Shown: positions 54,901 to 63,694, counted from the stretch's first letter. The stretch: DNA of 64,000 nt from RHLJ01 sp965212165 (GCA_965212165.1 OZ243096.1:434001-498000), one strand, 5' to 3'. Made by a program: numbers and translations. Notes: generated from the letters alone by a model not told the origin.

Positions 54901-54984
54901 CAACTGAACACCAACAAATAGTGCTAAGCCAATTAGAACTATTTTTAATACTCTATATTTATTATATGGTTGTTGCATATCCAT
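51892..54984 (-). CDS. tamB: TamB-like protein, 5' part before a frameshift
   Basis: The N-terminal and middle part of TamB: membrane anchor (VLKIVLIGLALFVGVQLLG, about residues 10-30), then a long beta-helix of AsmA/DUF490 type. TamB spans the periplasm with TamA and conveys lipids or proteins to the outer membrane. The ATG at 54984 overlaps the tamA stop by one base (TGATG). The frame leaves TamB sequence after ILSFKGAF near 52038 and then runs on as out-of-frame residues to a stop at 51892, showing a one-base deletion or sequence error. Confidence 0.88.
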   Translation of the reverse strand: MDMQQPYNKYRVLKIVLIGLALFVGVQLLGRFMLTTKLVHNYVKAKIETLANDKLNAKLEIGELNGDLWKEVLLTDVSVSSNDPIFIADTLYANYNIWSFLKDVYIINEFKIAGVNSFITEKEDSIFNVQQMIKEDGDGSADQNPSDPFKLRLLHINLRDVNSKIFSPSYLPDSVLSIKNMNASASLVSTDSLIASLSSLSFLIEEGRLPEAIKVKTSGKIVEERITLEEMIVETGRSIVKAKATANTSDSTLLAEASTTPFSLKDIQPYLDAEIPDDELDFEISMSGSLNELRLKVNLNHEYANNIELIAGLNLKEVPTITEFTVKGAGFNVAHFTNDSINVEFGNFNLSLLGLINENIPNADIKWGLSFNKVQYEEYFIERLIANGTLNNDTFLANIGINPHLKENVSLTAKVSSVSSDNPKWRTDFKVNDFDISNWVDTGDLNSLVTFKGFVEGQGVSLSQKPWQYSIQSIANNVNSMSSQSQIAGQSLKEYKFKGSISEEEVDSEGFITFDRSRLDFNFDAEDIFSAIPQYNYFITTSGFDLSELNQTSDFPTYLNMDIYGEGKGFDPENSLILANINIDSSVVNDSKFESLETLIELNNGILTINDGILRSEIIEGDFSGRKNITNEIDPENWLMLDMLVKNIQPLAPLVNAEVLSAVGEIKGRVTQDTSSVLRGNMEIDFKNIIIDTTFTASRINGKTDVIMSDLRRFILNLSIESPIVSGITFQDIELFSEGVGNADTLQSKFSLDIVGSDRGKLVQTGLMKINFIDKLLDIKFDKFNFISPESELAIQRPFNVRITNTSISTDTLDLKSDSGSYLEFSIPYADSLEQYGWFNGENFEFGIIQEVIFGESFLDGVLSGQMFFNRSPEDITGSGSFYLTNITYGEVEADSLDITFDVRQKRLFANGLVSWDGEEKVIGNLNVPFVLTDVSELQDDFFEQPVDGSLTINPSKITQFKGLLDNFGITETDGILSFKGAFRVQLVSLTLKVLFYSTTQYCLVLKSIQFQQNLATIIFKEVFRFKARL

Positions 54985-56987
54985 CAAAAAGCCTGACCAA
55001 TAGTTAAATGCAGACCCCAACGATCTTGCCACTTTCCATCATCTATTCCGCCTTCAAATTGTTGTAAATCTTGTGAAGTTGGATTTATTTTGTAACCGAT
55101 ATCTAGTCTAATAGGCCCAATTGGAGATTCATATCGAATTCCGGCACCAACCCCAAATTGAATGTTGGTTGGGTCTATTGAGGATAACCCTCGCCAAACT
55201 TGCCCCCCATCTAAAAATGTTGCAATACCAAAACCTTTAAGTAATCCATCTAAATCTTGCCTTAATTCAAAGTTAAAGTTGAATAATGCACGACCACCAG
55301 TTGGCACATAATTACGTCTTGTAATTTGCTGGGAACCTGTTGTATCAACAGTAGTAATTGCTCGCTTTGGTCCTAAACTTTGAGAGCCCCAACCTCTTAC
55401 TGAGTTTGTACCACCTACATAAAATCGAACATCAGATGGAAGTGAGTCTTGCTTTGCATAAAATATTGCACCACCTCTAACTCTAGTAGCTAAAACTAAG
55501 GTTCGATTTATCTCGGTGTACTTTCTAATGTCTAATGAAGCTTTCTGAAAGCTAAATGTTGACTCCCCAAATATTCCTGAAAATTCAACAAAAGGTTGTA
55601 CAATTAATCCACTTCTACCTCTTCTCAAGTTCTTTGTGTAGTACAAATTAAATGTAAACGAAGAAATGTTGTAAGATAAAATGCTATCAGGAAGTACATC
55701 GATCGTATTAGTAACATCGTTACTCCTCACATTAGATTCATCATTAATCCCAAATTCATAAGAAAATGTACCGGTTAGATTTCTACTATATTCATATCCA
55801 AAAGTATTAACTAAGCCTAAAGTGGTAATATCATAACTTCTTTCATCCCTGAATTGGTAAAAAGGATTTATAGTTATACTACTCTTTGTATTATATACAT
55901 AGGGGAATAAATATTCAGCACTCAACTTTCTGTCGTAATGGGAGTATCTTGCTGAAGTACTAAACTGCTCTCCTTTACCTCTTACATTTCTATATACCCA
56001 TGTAGCTTGTGCTCTAAAAAGTTTATAAAAATTATACACAGATATCCGCTCTTCAAGGCGATCAAAATCACCTACCCCAAAACGTAATTGGACAGACCTT
56101 AACGGCAACTCTTTTACTCTTAATAAAACATTAATGGTCGAATCTTCTTTTTGTTCGGGAATTGATACAAGTGCAAGTCGAAATAGATGGTGTTTAAAAA
56201 CCTCTCGTTGAGCTTCCCTCATTGAGGTTTCACTAAAATAATCTCCCTTTTTAATACCCGTTTCTCTAATTATATATTTCTCATCAAGTGTTGTTTGACC
56301 CTCAACTGTTATTGAATCAAATCTAGCTCTAGGACCTGATTTTGTTGCAAGAATTAAATCTGCTCGCTTTGCAACCGTATCTACATATGCCTGAATTATT
56401 GTAGAGGTATATGGATATCCATCCTGTCTTAGAGATCGGTCAAGTCGAGCTATTACTTCTGTTTCTTCGATTGGCTCAAATACTCTTCCTTTTCTATACG
56501 GCAAGCGGCGTAACGCGTTTCCAAAGTCTCCACTCTCCTTAATATATACGCTGTCTTGTTTACTTGCGGCAGATAATTGAACTTCAACTGAATCAATTCT
56601 AATAGGCACACCTTCAATTACTTTAAAAGTAAGATGTTTTTTCCAATCCTTATTTAGTGAGTTAATACTATATGATACTTTGACATCATTAAATCCACGG
56701 CGTTGATAAAATCTCTCAATTCTTATAACATCTTTTCTAGTTTCCAGATCTGAAAACTGATATCCATTTCTCTTTAAAAAAGTAAGCTTCTTCCAAGCAG
56801 AAGGTTGCTCATTGGCGATGTATTTTTTAATTACAATATCTTCAAACCTTTTATTACCCTCGATGCTTACTTTCCAAATACGATCAGTTTTACCTTCCTG
56901 CTCTTCTTGTGCAAATAGCTCAACGGAAAAGAATAATATTCCGATAAGAATTAGTAAACAATGACTGATATATTTAGCTCTAGAAAT
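54984..56987 (-). CDS. tamA: TamA/BamA family outer-membrane assembly protein
   Basis: An Omp85 protein. The frame is open well beyond the GTG at 56609 (GVPIRIDSVEVQL): upstream it continues without stops through a typical POTRA domain (WKVSIEGNKRFEDIVIKKYI; VIRIERFYQRRGFNDVKVSY) back to a signal peptide (HCLLILIGILFFSVELFAQ). No ATG/GTG/TTG starts that signal peptide; the best start is ATT at 56987-56985 with AAGGA six bases before it, giving 667 residues. Three or so POTRA domains, then the 16-stranded barrel, ending in phenylalanine (LHLTIGQAF). Followed directly by tamB. Confidence 0.82.
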   Translation of the reverse strand: MSRAKYISHCLLILIGILFFSVELFAQEEQEGKTDRIWKVSIEGNKRFEDIVIKKYIANEQPSAWKKLTFLKRNGYQFSDLETRKDVIRIERFYQRRGFNDVKVSYSINSLNKDWKKHLTFKVIEGVPIRIDSVEVQLSAASKQDSVYIKESGDFGNALRRLPYRKGRVFEPIEETEVIARLDRSLRQDGYPYTSTIIQAYVDTVAKRADLILATKSGPRARFDSITVEGQTTLDEKYIIRETGIKKGDYFSETSMREAQREVFKHHLFRLALVSIPEQKEDSTINVLLRVKELPLRSVQLRFGVGDFDRLEERISVYNFYKLFRAQATWVYRNVRGKGEQFSTSARYSHYDRKLSAEYLFPYVYNTKSSITINPFYQFRDERSYDITTLGLVNTFGYEYSRNLTGTFSYEFGINDESNVRSNDVTNTIDVLPDSILSYNISSFTFNLYYTKNLRRGRSGLIVQPFVEFSGIFGESTFSFQKASLDIRKYTEINRTLVLATRVRGGAIFYAKQDSLPSDVRFYVGGTNSVRGWGSQSLGPKRAITTVDTTGSQQITRRNYVPTGGRALFNFNFELRQDLDGLLKGFGIATFLDGGQVWRGLSSIDPTNIQFGVGAGIRYESPIGPIRLDIGYKINPTSQDLQQFEGGIDDGKWQDRWGLHLTIGQAF

Positions 56988-57109
56988 GATAAATCCTTGA
57001 AATCTATTAGTACAAAGTATAAGCCGAACTTTTATTATATAAAACGAGTAAAAAGTTTTTGACTATTCATTACTATGACCAATATGATTATTAAAAAAGA
57101 GTACTATGT

Positions 57110-58375
57110 ATGTTTAAAATGAAATTAATACTAATTGTTCCAATTTTATTTATTGCTTGTAAATCGAGTTCAAAATTTACAGGTTTTGATTACGATCCTC
57201 CGGGAGTTACTAACACTGTTAACAAAACAACCACTCCTCAAAAACATAGAGTAATTGGCGCTGGAAACCCAAAGATTTGGGTAAGCAATGAATTTGAAGG
57301 TGCTCGATTAAACGATTTCTATCAAATAGATGATTTAACATATGAAGTTGTAATTTCTCCAGAAAACGCCCCAATAAATAATAGCCCTTGGTATGCTTTT
57401 AAAATATGGGCTGAAGAACCAAAAGCAATAAATCTTAGGCTTTATTATGACAATGGTAAACATAGGTACAAACCTAAAATTTGGAGCAAAAAAGGCACTA
57501 TGTCTTATTCACATATTATAGAATCCGTAGAATATGATACCAGTGATGGGAGTGCTAGTTTTGCAATTCATGTTTTAGAAAATCCACAAATAGTATCGGC
57601 TCAATTTCTGGAAAAAGTCACTTATTCCGACTTACTAGAAAAAACGAATAGAAATTTACCTGCTTTTGTATCGGTTGATACCGTTGGTTTTTCAGCGGAA
57701 AATCGCCCAATTTTAGAATTTACTGCCAACGAAACTCAACCAAATTCTTCGGCTGGAGTCTTGGTTTTATTAAGCCGCCAACACCCACCTGAAGTAACAG
57801 GTTATAGAACCTATCAATCGTTTTGGGAGGAGTTAACTTCTAACACAGAATTAGCTACCACTTTTCGAACGCACTTTATTGTAAAAGCATACCCAATTGT
57901 TAATCCTGATGGAGTTGTAAATGGTCATTGGCGCCATAATGTAAATGGCATTGACTTAAATCGTGATTGGGAGAATTTTAATCAACCAGAGACTCAAGCT
58001 ATTCGAGATGCTTTGCTTCCGATAAAAAACAATCCGTCTCAGAAAGTATTTTATGGAATTGATTTTCACTCTACCAATGAGAATATATTTTACCCTATAA
58101 TTGAAGACGTAGAGACAACACCCGATAACATCACACAACGTTGGTCTATCCAAGTTAAGCAAGAGAATTCTGAACTTCGATTTATAAGTGAAGAATTTGA
58201 TACAAGTTCACCTATTTCAAAAAACTGGATATATCGAACTTTTGGATCCGATGCCGTTACCTTTGAGGTTGATGATGATCTGGATAGTTCAGAATCGACT
58301 AAACTTGGGAAAAATGCAGCTCGTTCTTTAATGAACCTTTTAATAGAAGAGTGGAACTTGATGAATAATAATTGA
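57110..58375 (+). CDS. M14-family zinc carboxypeptidase, lipoprotein
   Basis: A 421-residue lipoprotein (lipobox PILFIACKSS). After an N-terminal beta domain (about residues 40-190) comes the M14 fold: RQHPPEVTGYRTYQ with zinc ligands His225 and Glu228, NPDGVVNGHWRHNVNGIDLN (substrate Arg/Asn), the third ligand His320 in DFHSTNENIFYP, and the catalytic Glu386 in VTFEVDD. It removes C-terminal or side residues from peptides in the periplasm or at the surface. ATG at 57110 or 57119 are both possible. Confidence 0.9.
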   Translation: MFKMKLILIVPILFIACKSSSKFTGFDYDPPGVTNTVNKTTTPQKHRVIGAGNPKIWVSNEFEGARLNDFYQIDDLTYEVVISPENAPINNSPWYAFKIWAEEPKAINLRLYYDNGKHRYKPKIWSKKGTMSYSHIIESVEYDTSDGSASFAIHVLENPQIVSAQFLEKVTYSDLLEKTNRNLPAFVSVDTVGFSAENRPILEFTANETQPNSSAGVLVLLSRQHPPEVTGYRTYQSFWEELTSNTELATTFRTHFIVKAYPIVNPDGVVNGHWRHNVNGIDLNRDWENFNQPETQAIRDALLPIKNNPSQKVFYGIDFHSTNENIFYPIIEDVETTPDNITQRWSIQVKQENSELRFISEEFDTSSPISKNWIYRTFGSDAVTFEVDDDLDSSESTKLGKNAARSLMNLLIEEWNLMNNN

Positions 58376-58430
58376 AACTTTTTAACCTAAAACTCATCAT
58401 TATATTAATTACTTCATTAACTGATAATAA

Positions 58431-58880
58431 ATGAATTTACTATCTGAAGGATTAAAAAATTGGAAACTTAGACTCATCTTAAGTGCTTTACTTAGCATTA
58501 TGGGGCTTGGTGCAATGATAAGTATGATATTAGGTTTATTTGTTGAGTTAAGTGTTTATGATAAAACCATAGTTTCGATAGCTATTTTCATGGTTGGAAT
58601 ACCAACCTATTTGATCATGAGTGGGCTTGCAAAAATCGATGAGCATACCATAATAGTTTTTCTTAAAGAGCAAGTACCCGAACTTTATGAAAATTCAGAG
58701 GTTCTGGTAAAACCTGAACAAGAGTTAACCGAACAAGAAAAATCAACCAGAAAACAACTATTTGAGGTTTTTACTGAAAAACCAGTCCATACTTTTTTAC
58801 CTGATAAACCCGTAAAACAAGCCTATTTTTTGCTCCTAGGTTCAATGATTGTCAGTTTTTTTATTTGGTTTTTGAATTGA
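58431..58880 (+). CDS. hypothetical membrane protein
   Basis: A 149-residue protein with three membrane helices (about residues 14-36, 44-64 and 131-149) and a soluble acidic loop (about 70-125, EQVPELYENSEVLVKPEQEL). The family is not recognised. It sits 32 bases before the CDF transporter gene and may be cotranscribed with it. Confidence 0.6.
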   Translation: MNLLSEGLKNWKLRLILSALLSIMGLGAMISMILGLFVELSVYDKTIVSIAIFMVGIPTYLIMSGLAKIDEHTIIVFLKEQVPELYENSEVLVKPEQELTEQEKSTRKQLFEVFTEKPVHTFLPDKPVKQAYFLLLGSMIVSFFIWFLN

Positions 58881-58911
58881 AGAAGCACTAAATCCAGACT
58901 ACATTTGAAAC

Positions 58912-59847
58912 ATGGCACATAACCATTCACATCATCATCATCACCATCACCATCCCAAAATTGATGACTCATCAATTGGTAAGCTTTGGATTTCAATTTT
59001 CCTCAACCTTGTTATTACTATCGCAGAATTTGTTGGGGGACTTTTATCAAATAGTCTGGCATTACTATCTGATGCGGTTCATAATCTTAACGATACTCTT
59101 TCTTTAATAATCAGTTTAGTTGCTCGGAAAATCTCCAAGAAAGGTGTTAATCAAAGCAAAACTTTTGGCTACAAACGAGCCGAAATAATTGGTGCATTCA
59201 TCAACCTAGTAACACTAGTTATTGTGGCACTTTTTCTGATAAAAGAAGGAGCAGAAAGGTTCTTTGATCCTCAACCCATTGATGGATTTACAATGTTTTG
59301 GGTAGCCATAGTTGGTTTATTTGGGAATTTTATAACTGCCGCACTTCTTTTTAAAGAATCGAAAGAAAACTTGAACATGCGCAGTGCTTATATCCATATT
59401 CTATCCGATGGACTTTCTTCGGTTGGAGTGATTATTGGCGGTTGGCTGATTTATAAATATGAATGGTATATAATAGATACAATTCTAACCATTGGAATTG
59501 GCGCTTATATTCTTTTCCACTCATATCATATGCTTCGAGAAACTATTGATATTTTGATGCAAGCTAAGCCAGATAATTTGGACATTTCAGATCTGCAAAC
59601 CTCGATGCAATCTATAGACGAAGTATGTGGAGTTCATCATATGCATATATGGAGGCTAGACGAATCACAGGTAATGATGGAATGCCATGTAGTTATTAAA
59701 GAAGAAGATCTTCACAAAATGGAAGAAGTAAAATCTCAGTTAAAAAAACTCCTTCATGATGACTTTGATATTTCCCATTCTACTCTTGAGTTTGAATTTA
59801 AGCCGTGTGATGCAGTACATCATGAGCCGATGCACCACCACCATTAA
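58912..59847 (+). CDS. cation diffusion facilitator (Zn/Co/Cd efflux) transporter
   Basis: A 311-residue CDF protein with six membrane helices. The metal-site motifs are clear: SDAVHNLNDTLSL in helix 2 (His-x-x-x-Asp) and HILSDGLSSVGV in helix 5 (His-x-x-x-Asp). The cytoplasmic C-terminal domain has HMHIWRLDESQVMMECHVVI. Both ends are His-rich (a run of eight His at the N-terminus, MHHHH at the C-terminus), probable metal-sensing or buffering tails. It exports divalent metals against protons across the inner membrane. Confidence 0.95.
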   Translation: MAHNHSHHHHHHHHPKIDDSSIGKLWISIFLNLVITIAEFVGGLLSNSLALLSDAVHNLNDTLSLIISLVARKISKKGVNQSKTFGYKRAEIIGAFINLVTLVIVALFLIKEGAERFFDPQPIDGFTMFWVAIVGLFGNFITAALLFKESKENLNMRSAYIHILSDGLSSVGVIIGGWLIYKYEWYIIDTILTIGIGAYILFHSYHMLRETIDILMQAKPDNLDISDLQTSMQSIDEVCGVHHMHIWRLDESQVMMECHVVIKEEDLHKMEEVKSQLKKLLHDDFDISHSTLEFEFKPCDAVHHEPMHHHH

Positions 59848-59991
59848 ATGGTGTAAATCAGGTTAAAGTAAATTCTATTTGATAAGCATTTAGTTATCTA
59901 AGCCTTTAACTTTAGTTATACTAATATAACTTGGATAATTGTCATTCAGAGTATACGTAAAACTGCTCAGAATGAATTTTTGAGAATCTAT

Positions 59992-60570
59992 ATGCTAAGA
60001 CTACTTCCGATACTTTTCACATTAATCTTATTAATAAACTGCCAATCAGGTCCCGAAGTAATTGATGATCTTAGTGGCACTTCTTTTAACCTATTAAATC
60101 AAGACAGTGTATCTGTTACTTTTCCAAATGATTATGAAGGCAGATTTGTAGTTCTAGGATTCATTTATACAAATTGCCCAGATATTTGTCCAATCATCAC
60201 TCAAAACTTGATTAAAATTCAAAAAGAATTGGGTTATCCAGATGATGTACAATTTTTAGGTGTCACTTTTGATCCAGAACGCGATACTCCATCAGTTCTT
60301 GCCAATTACAAAGAAGTGTTTAAACTAGATAAGAACTTTGATTTTCTAACGGGTGAACCATCTACAATAAGTGCTTTTATGGATAGTGTGCGAGTTCGAA
60401 GCCAAATATCACTTTCAACTATGACAGATGATGGAAAAGAACTTTACTTCATGAACCACTCTGATAAAATTATGGTGCTAGATAAAAAATCTAGAGTAAT
60501 TATTGAATACGGTGGTAGCATGCCTCAAATACCAAATTTAATCATAGAAGACTTTCAAAAATTGAGATGA
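59992..60570 (+). CDS. SCO1/SenC family copper chaperone, lipoprotein
   Basis: About 192 residues from the ATG at 59992 (a TTG lies 12 bases upstream). Lipobox LLINC (Cys17), then a thioredoxin-like fold with the copper motif CPDIC (Cys62, Cys66) and the distal His in FMNHSDKIMVLD. SCO proteins deliver copper to the Cu-A centre of cytochrome oxidase. The next gene, a PCuAC-type chaperone, overlaps by four bases (ATGA), so the two are translated together and likely act in oxidase assembly. Confidence 0.93.
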   Translation: MLRLLPILFTLILLINCQSGPEVIDDLSGTSFNLLNQDSVSVTFPNDYEGRFVVLGFIYTNCPDICPIITQNLIKIQKELGYPDDVQFLGVTFDPERDTPSVLANYKEVFKLDKNFDFLTGEPSTISAFMDSVRVRSQISLSTMTDDGKELYFMNHSDKIMVLDKKSRVIIEYGGSMPQIPNLIIEDFQKLR

Positions 60571-61019
60571 AATATTCCATACTTTTTTTTCTATCAATAC
60601 CACTATTACTTTTTTGCTCAACTCCAGAGAAATTAGAAGTGCCGAAATCAACTAATGAAATCACACTTTCAGATGGCTGGGCAAGGCCCGGTAAAGCTGG
60701 AATGATGAGTGCTGCTTATTTCAAGCTTTATAATGGAACTGCCAAAAGTGATACATTATTAAGTATCGAAAGTGATGCTTCAAGCAATACTCAAATTCAT
60801 CTTTCATTTAAAAATGAGGAAGGGTTGATGAGTATGGACGAACAAAAATTTGTCCTTTTGCCAGCTCAATCAGAATTAGAGTTTAAACAAGGTGGGCTCC
60901 ACGTCATGATTATTCAACCCGACCAAGATTTACAAGAAGGAGATAGTCTTTCTTTGAAATTACATTTAAGCTCATCCAAAGAACTTATCGCTAAAGTACC
61001 TATAAGAAGCGTTAACTAG
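60567..61019 (+). CDS. PCu(A)C-type copper chaperone
   Basis: A 150-residue exported protein (lipobox PLLLFCSTP). The PCuAC (DUF461) fold is visible: LSDGWARPGKAGMMSAAYFK, IHLSFKNEEGLMSMDEQ and QGGLHVMIIQP give the conserved Met/His copper ligands (H-x-M-x-n-H-x-M pattern). It binds Cu(I) in the periplasm and hands it to SCO1 or the oxidase. Coupled to the SCO1 gene by a four-base overlap and followed by a terminator. Confidence 0.9.
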   Translation: MKYSILFFLSIPLLLFCSTPEKLEVPKSTNEITLSDGWARPGKAGMMSAAYFKLYNGTAKSDTLLSIESDASSNTQIHLSFKNEEGLMSMDEQKFVLLPAQSELEFKQGGLHVMIIQPDQDLQEGDSLSLKLHLSSSKELIAKVPIRSVN

Positions 61020-61025
61020 ATTGTA

Positions 61026-61062
61026 TAAAAAAAGCCCAGTCTGTATAAGACTGAGCTTTTAA
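61026..61062. terminator. bidirectional terminator
   Basis: AAAGCCCAGTCT (61031-61042) pairs with AGACTGAGCTTT (61049-61060, one mismatch), with A-run before and T-run after. It ends the SCO1/PCuAC operon and the DUF411 gene. Confidence 0.88.
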
Positions 61063-61089
61063 TCACTTTAAAATAATAACAGCGATATG

Positions 61090-61581
61090 CTAATGTGATG
61101 CATACACACTAGTACTTCCATCTTTTGCAATCAGTAGTACATCAAACTTATCAGCTTCGCGTCCTGGAACTTCCATTCCTGGAGAACCAATAGGCATACC
61201 TGGAACCGTTAGACCGATTGCGTCAGGTCGTTCTTTTAGTAAGCGCTGAACATCTTCAACTGGAACATGACCTTCCACTACATATCCATCAACTAAGGCT
61301 GTATGACAAGAAGCGAGTTCTCTTGAAATACCTTGCTCTTCTTTTACTTCATATAGATTAGGAATAGGCTTTTCAATAACAGCAAACTCTTCCTCATTCA
61401 TATGATCTGCCCACTTTGTACAACATTGACAACCTTCATTCTTGTACATAATCACTTCTAATTTATTATCTGCAATTTGTTGTACTTGTACTGACTCTAC
61501 TTCACTTTGTGGCCAGAATAATGCTGCTGAAAGACCAACTGTAAAAAGAACACCTAAAATTAAAATTCGTGTATTTGTCAT
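61090..61581 (-). CDS. DUF411 family metal-binding protein
   Basis: A 163-residue protein with an N-terminal hydrophobic export or anchor segment (ILILGVLFTVGLSAALFW) and the DUF411 core: MYKNEGCQCCTKWADHM (Cys51, Cys53, Cys54), SCHTALVDGYVVEGHVP and IGLTVPGMPIGSPGMEVPGR. Members of the family bind copper and often sit in copper-resistance loci. Converging on the SCO1/PCuAC operon here, it supports a local copper-handling group. Confidence 0.88.
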   Translation of the reverse strand: MTNTRILILGVLFTVGLSAALFWPQSEVESVQVQQIADNKLEVIMYKNEGCQCCTKWADHMNEEEFAVIEKPIPNLYEVKEEQGISRELASCHTALVDGYVVEGHVPVEDVQRLLKERPDAIGLTVPGMPIGSPGMEVPGREADKFDVLLIAKDGSTSVYASH

Positions 61582-61795
61582 ATCTATTAGTATTGTTTTA
61601 AAACTTGATCACAAAAATAAGCATTTAGCATCAAATTACTTATACCCAATTTTTGTTTATTAACTTAGAAGTTAACATTATTTATATCATACTAGTTCAT
61701 GAGTTTAATTATTCATTTCGCTAATTAGATTAATAATTAAAAATTATCAGTTACCAAGACCTAAGCTTCTATTAATAAATTTCAATGCGACTATC

Positions 61796-62659
61796 ATGCT
61801 AAAAAAATCTTTTCTCTTATTACTCATCATACTAATAAACTATAACCTTGGCTTTTCACATCAGGTTTCTTCTTACAATCTTGAAGTAGGACAAGTATTT
61901 ATAAACACTACTACAGCTTCTACAAATACTTCCGTTTCTGTTAACGGTCAATTGATGGATTCGGGGCAGGAAAGTACAAGTGTGGATCAATATGAAGTCA
62001 TTGAAGTAAATGGGGACATGTTTACTTTATCAGCTATGAATATATCTACTAGGGTAGATGCTAATTCAATGATGGGTTCTCAAACTATTGATTCAGAAGG
62101 AGACACTCCGACAGATTTAAGTTTAAAAGTTATTACGGGAAAAACATATACGTTCACAATGAATAAATTTGGGCAAATACTTAGCGTTTCTGGGCTTTTA
62201 GAAGTAATTGACCTGATTAAATCTGAATTAGAAGGAACCCCTTTAGAAGCAAATTCAGATCAACTTAGCGCCGCATTCACAGAAGAAAATGTAATCTCAA
62301 CTCTCGAGAATAAATTCTGGATTTATCCTGAAACTGAATCAGATTCTTGGAATCAATCTAGAAGTACTAGTATGAATAATATGCCAGCAGAATTAAACGC
62401 TACATATTTAAGAGTAAGCGATAATGAGCTTTCTGTTTCAAGTGATGTAACTATTGCTGGAGATGTCATACAAATGGGGATGACTATGAAAATGGATGTT
62501 ACTGGGACTTCTACAGGAACTTACACTCTTGGTTCAGGTACTGGAATGGTAATGCAAGTAGTTGGTAGTTTAAAAATGAATGGTACAATTAATACACAAG
62601 GTATGGAGCTTCCTATAGCTATATTCTCTGATACAAACTCTAAAATGGAAATGAGGTAG
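61796..62659 (+). CDS. hypothetical exported protein
   Basis: A 287-residue protein with a signal peptide (LLLIILINYNLGFS). The mature part is beta-rich, Ser/Thr/Met-rich, with strands such as VGQVFINTTTASTNTSVSVN, KTYTFTMNKFGQILSVSGLL and VIQMGMTMKMDVTGTSTGTY; similar in style to DUF6263-type Bacteroidota proteins, but I do not claim the family. The CDGSH gene starts 7 bases after its stop, so they may be cotranscribed. Confidence 0.6.
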   Translation: MLKKSFLLLLIILINYNLGFSHQVSSYNLEVGQVFINTTTASTNTSVSVNGQLMDSGQESTSVDQYEVIEVNGDMFTLSAMNISTRVDANSMMGSQTIDSEGDTPTDLSLKVITGKTYTFTMNKFGQILSVSGLLEVIDLIKSELEGTPLEANSDQLSAAFTEENVISTLENKFWIYPETESDSWNQSRSTSMNNMPAELNATYLRVSDNELSVSSDVTIAGDVIQMGMTMKMDVTGTSTGTYTLGSGTGMVMQVVGSLKMNGTINTQGMELPIAIFSDTNSKMEMR

Positions 62660-62666
62660 AAAGAAT

Positions 62667-63323
62667 ATGAATTCAAAAATATACACCTACGGTAACGATG
62701 AAGTAGAAATAAGCTGGGATAAGAACAGATGTATTCATGCAAAAGAATGTGTACATGGGTTACCGGAAGTTTTTGATATATCTAAAAATCCGTGGATTGA
62801 ACCTAGTGAAGCAAATAGTTTAGACGACATTAAAAAAGTAATTGAGGCTTGCCCAACAGGTGCTCTACATTATAATTTTAAAAATAAAGACACCTCTGAA
62901 TCTCCATCTGAGTCAAACACCATTACTATAGACCAAGATGGTCCACTATATGTGCGTGGAGACATTCATATTGTTGATATGGATGATAAGTCATTGAAAA
63001 AAGATACTAGAATTGCTTTTTGTAGATGTGGAGCCTCGTCAAACAAACCATTCTGTGATAATTCTCATATTAATGCCGGTTTTAAAGCAAATAAAAACTA
63101 CAACCCAGAGCGCCTTGAGTTAGAACCTTCCACAAAAAGTGGTGGTGAGTTAACTGTGAAGTTAGTTCCGAATGGCCCTTTTGTTGTTGAAGGCGATTAT
63201 ACCTTAAAAGGTGAAGACCAAACAACCGACACTCAAAAGAAAATGAGCTTTTGTAGATGTGGAGCTTCTTCGAATAAACCGTTTTGTGATGGTTCACATC
63301 GTAATATTGATTTTAAAGCATGA
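62667..63323 (+). CDS. iron-sulphur protein with Fer4-type domain and two CDGSH motifs
   Basis: A 218-residue protein. Residues 1-70 form a divergent mono-cluster ferredoxin domain (Fer4_19) with Cys22, Cys28 and Cys62 (RCIHAKECVHGLPEVFD; EACPTGALHY). Two CDGSH zinc-finger-like Fe-S motifs follow: CRCGASSNKPFCDNSH (Cys119, Cys121, Cys130, His134) and CRCGASSNKPFCDGSH (Cys196, Cys198, Cys207, His211), each a 2Fe-2S site with three Cys and one His ligand. A cytoplasmic electron-transfer or redox-sensing role is likely. The stop overlaps the next start by four bases. Confidence 0.92.
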   Translation: MNSKIYTYGNDEVEISWDKNRCIHAKECVHGLPEVFDISKNPWIEPSEANSLDDIKKVIEACPTGALHYNFKNKDTSESPSESNTITIDQDGPLYVRGDIHIVDMDDKSLKKDTRIAFCRCGASSNKPFCDNSHINAGFKANKNYNPERLELEPSTKSGGELTVKLVPNGPFVVEGDYTLKGEDQTTDTQKKMSFCRCGASSNKPFCDGSHRNIDFKA

Positions 63324-63694
63324 CCTCACCAAATAAAATAGTCGCTATATCTGGACTATTAATGGCATTAGCAATTGGGTTAGGCGCATTTGGAGCACAC
63401 GCTCTTGAGGATATTCTTAGTAGTGATAGGCTAAATACTTGGGAAACTGCTGTTCAGTATCAGGTATGGAATTCTCTAGGTATAATTTTAATAATTCTGG
63501 TTGGGAAAATCTTTTCTATTGATGTAAAACCAGTCACTATTCTACTTCTTATTGGTATATTAATATTCTCTGGTAGCCTTTATCTATTATGCCTGACCGA
63601 TACTAGTTGGCTTGGAGCAATTACTCCAATTGGTGGAGTATTATTTATACTAGGGTGGAGTTTATTCGCATGGAAATTATTTACACAAAAATGA
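63320..63694 (+). CDS. DUF423 family membrane protein
   Basis: A 124-residue protein with four membrane helices; the N-terminal signature GLLMALAIGLGAFGAHALED is that of DUF423 (YgdD-like) proteins, of unknown function. It overlaps the CDGSH gene by four bases (ATGA), so translation is coupled. Confidence 0.9.
   Translation: MTSPNKIVAISGLLMALAIGLGAFGAHALEDILSSDRLNTWETAVQYQVWNSLGIILIILVGKIFSIDVKPVTILLLIGILIFSGSLYLLCLTDTSWLGAITPIGGVLFILGWSLFAWKLFTQK

Noticed and set aside
58912..58975. Run of eight His codons that might suggest an artificial tag
   Set aside because: His-rich termini are natural in CDF transporters, and the gene lies in normal chromosomal context.
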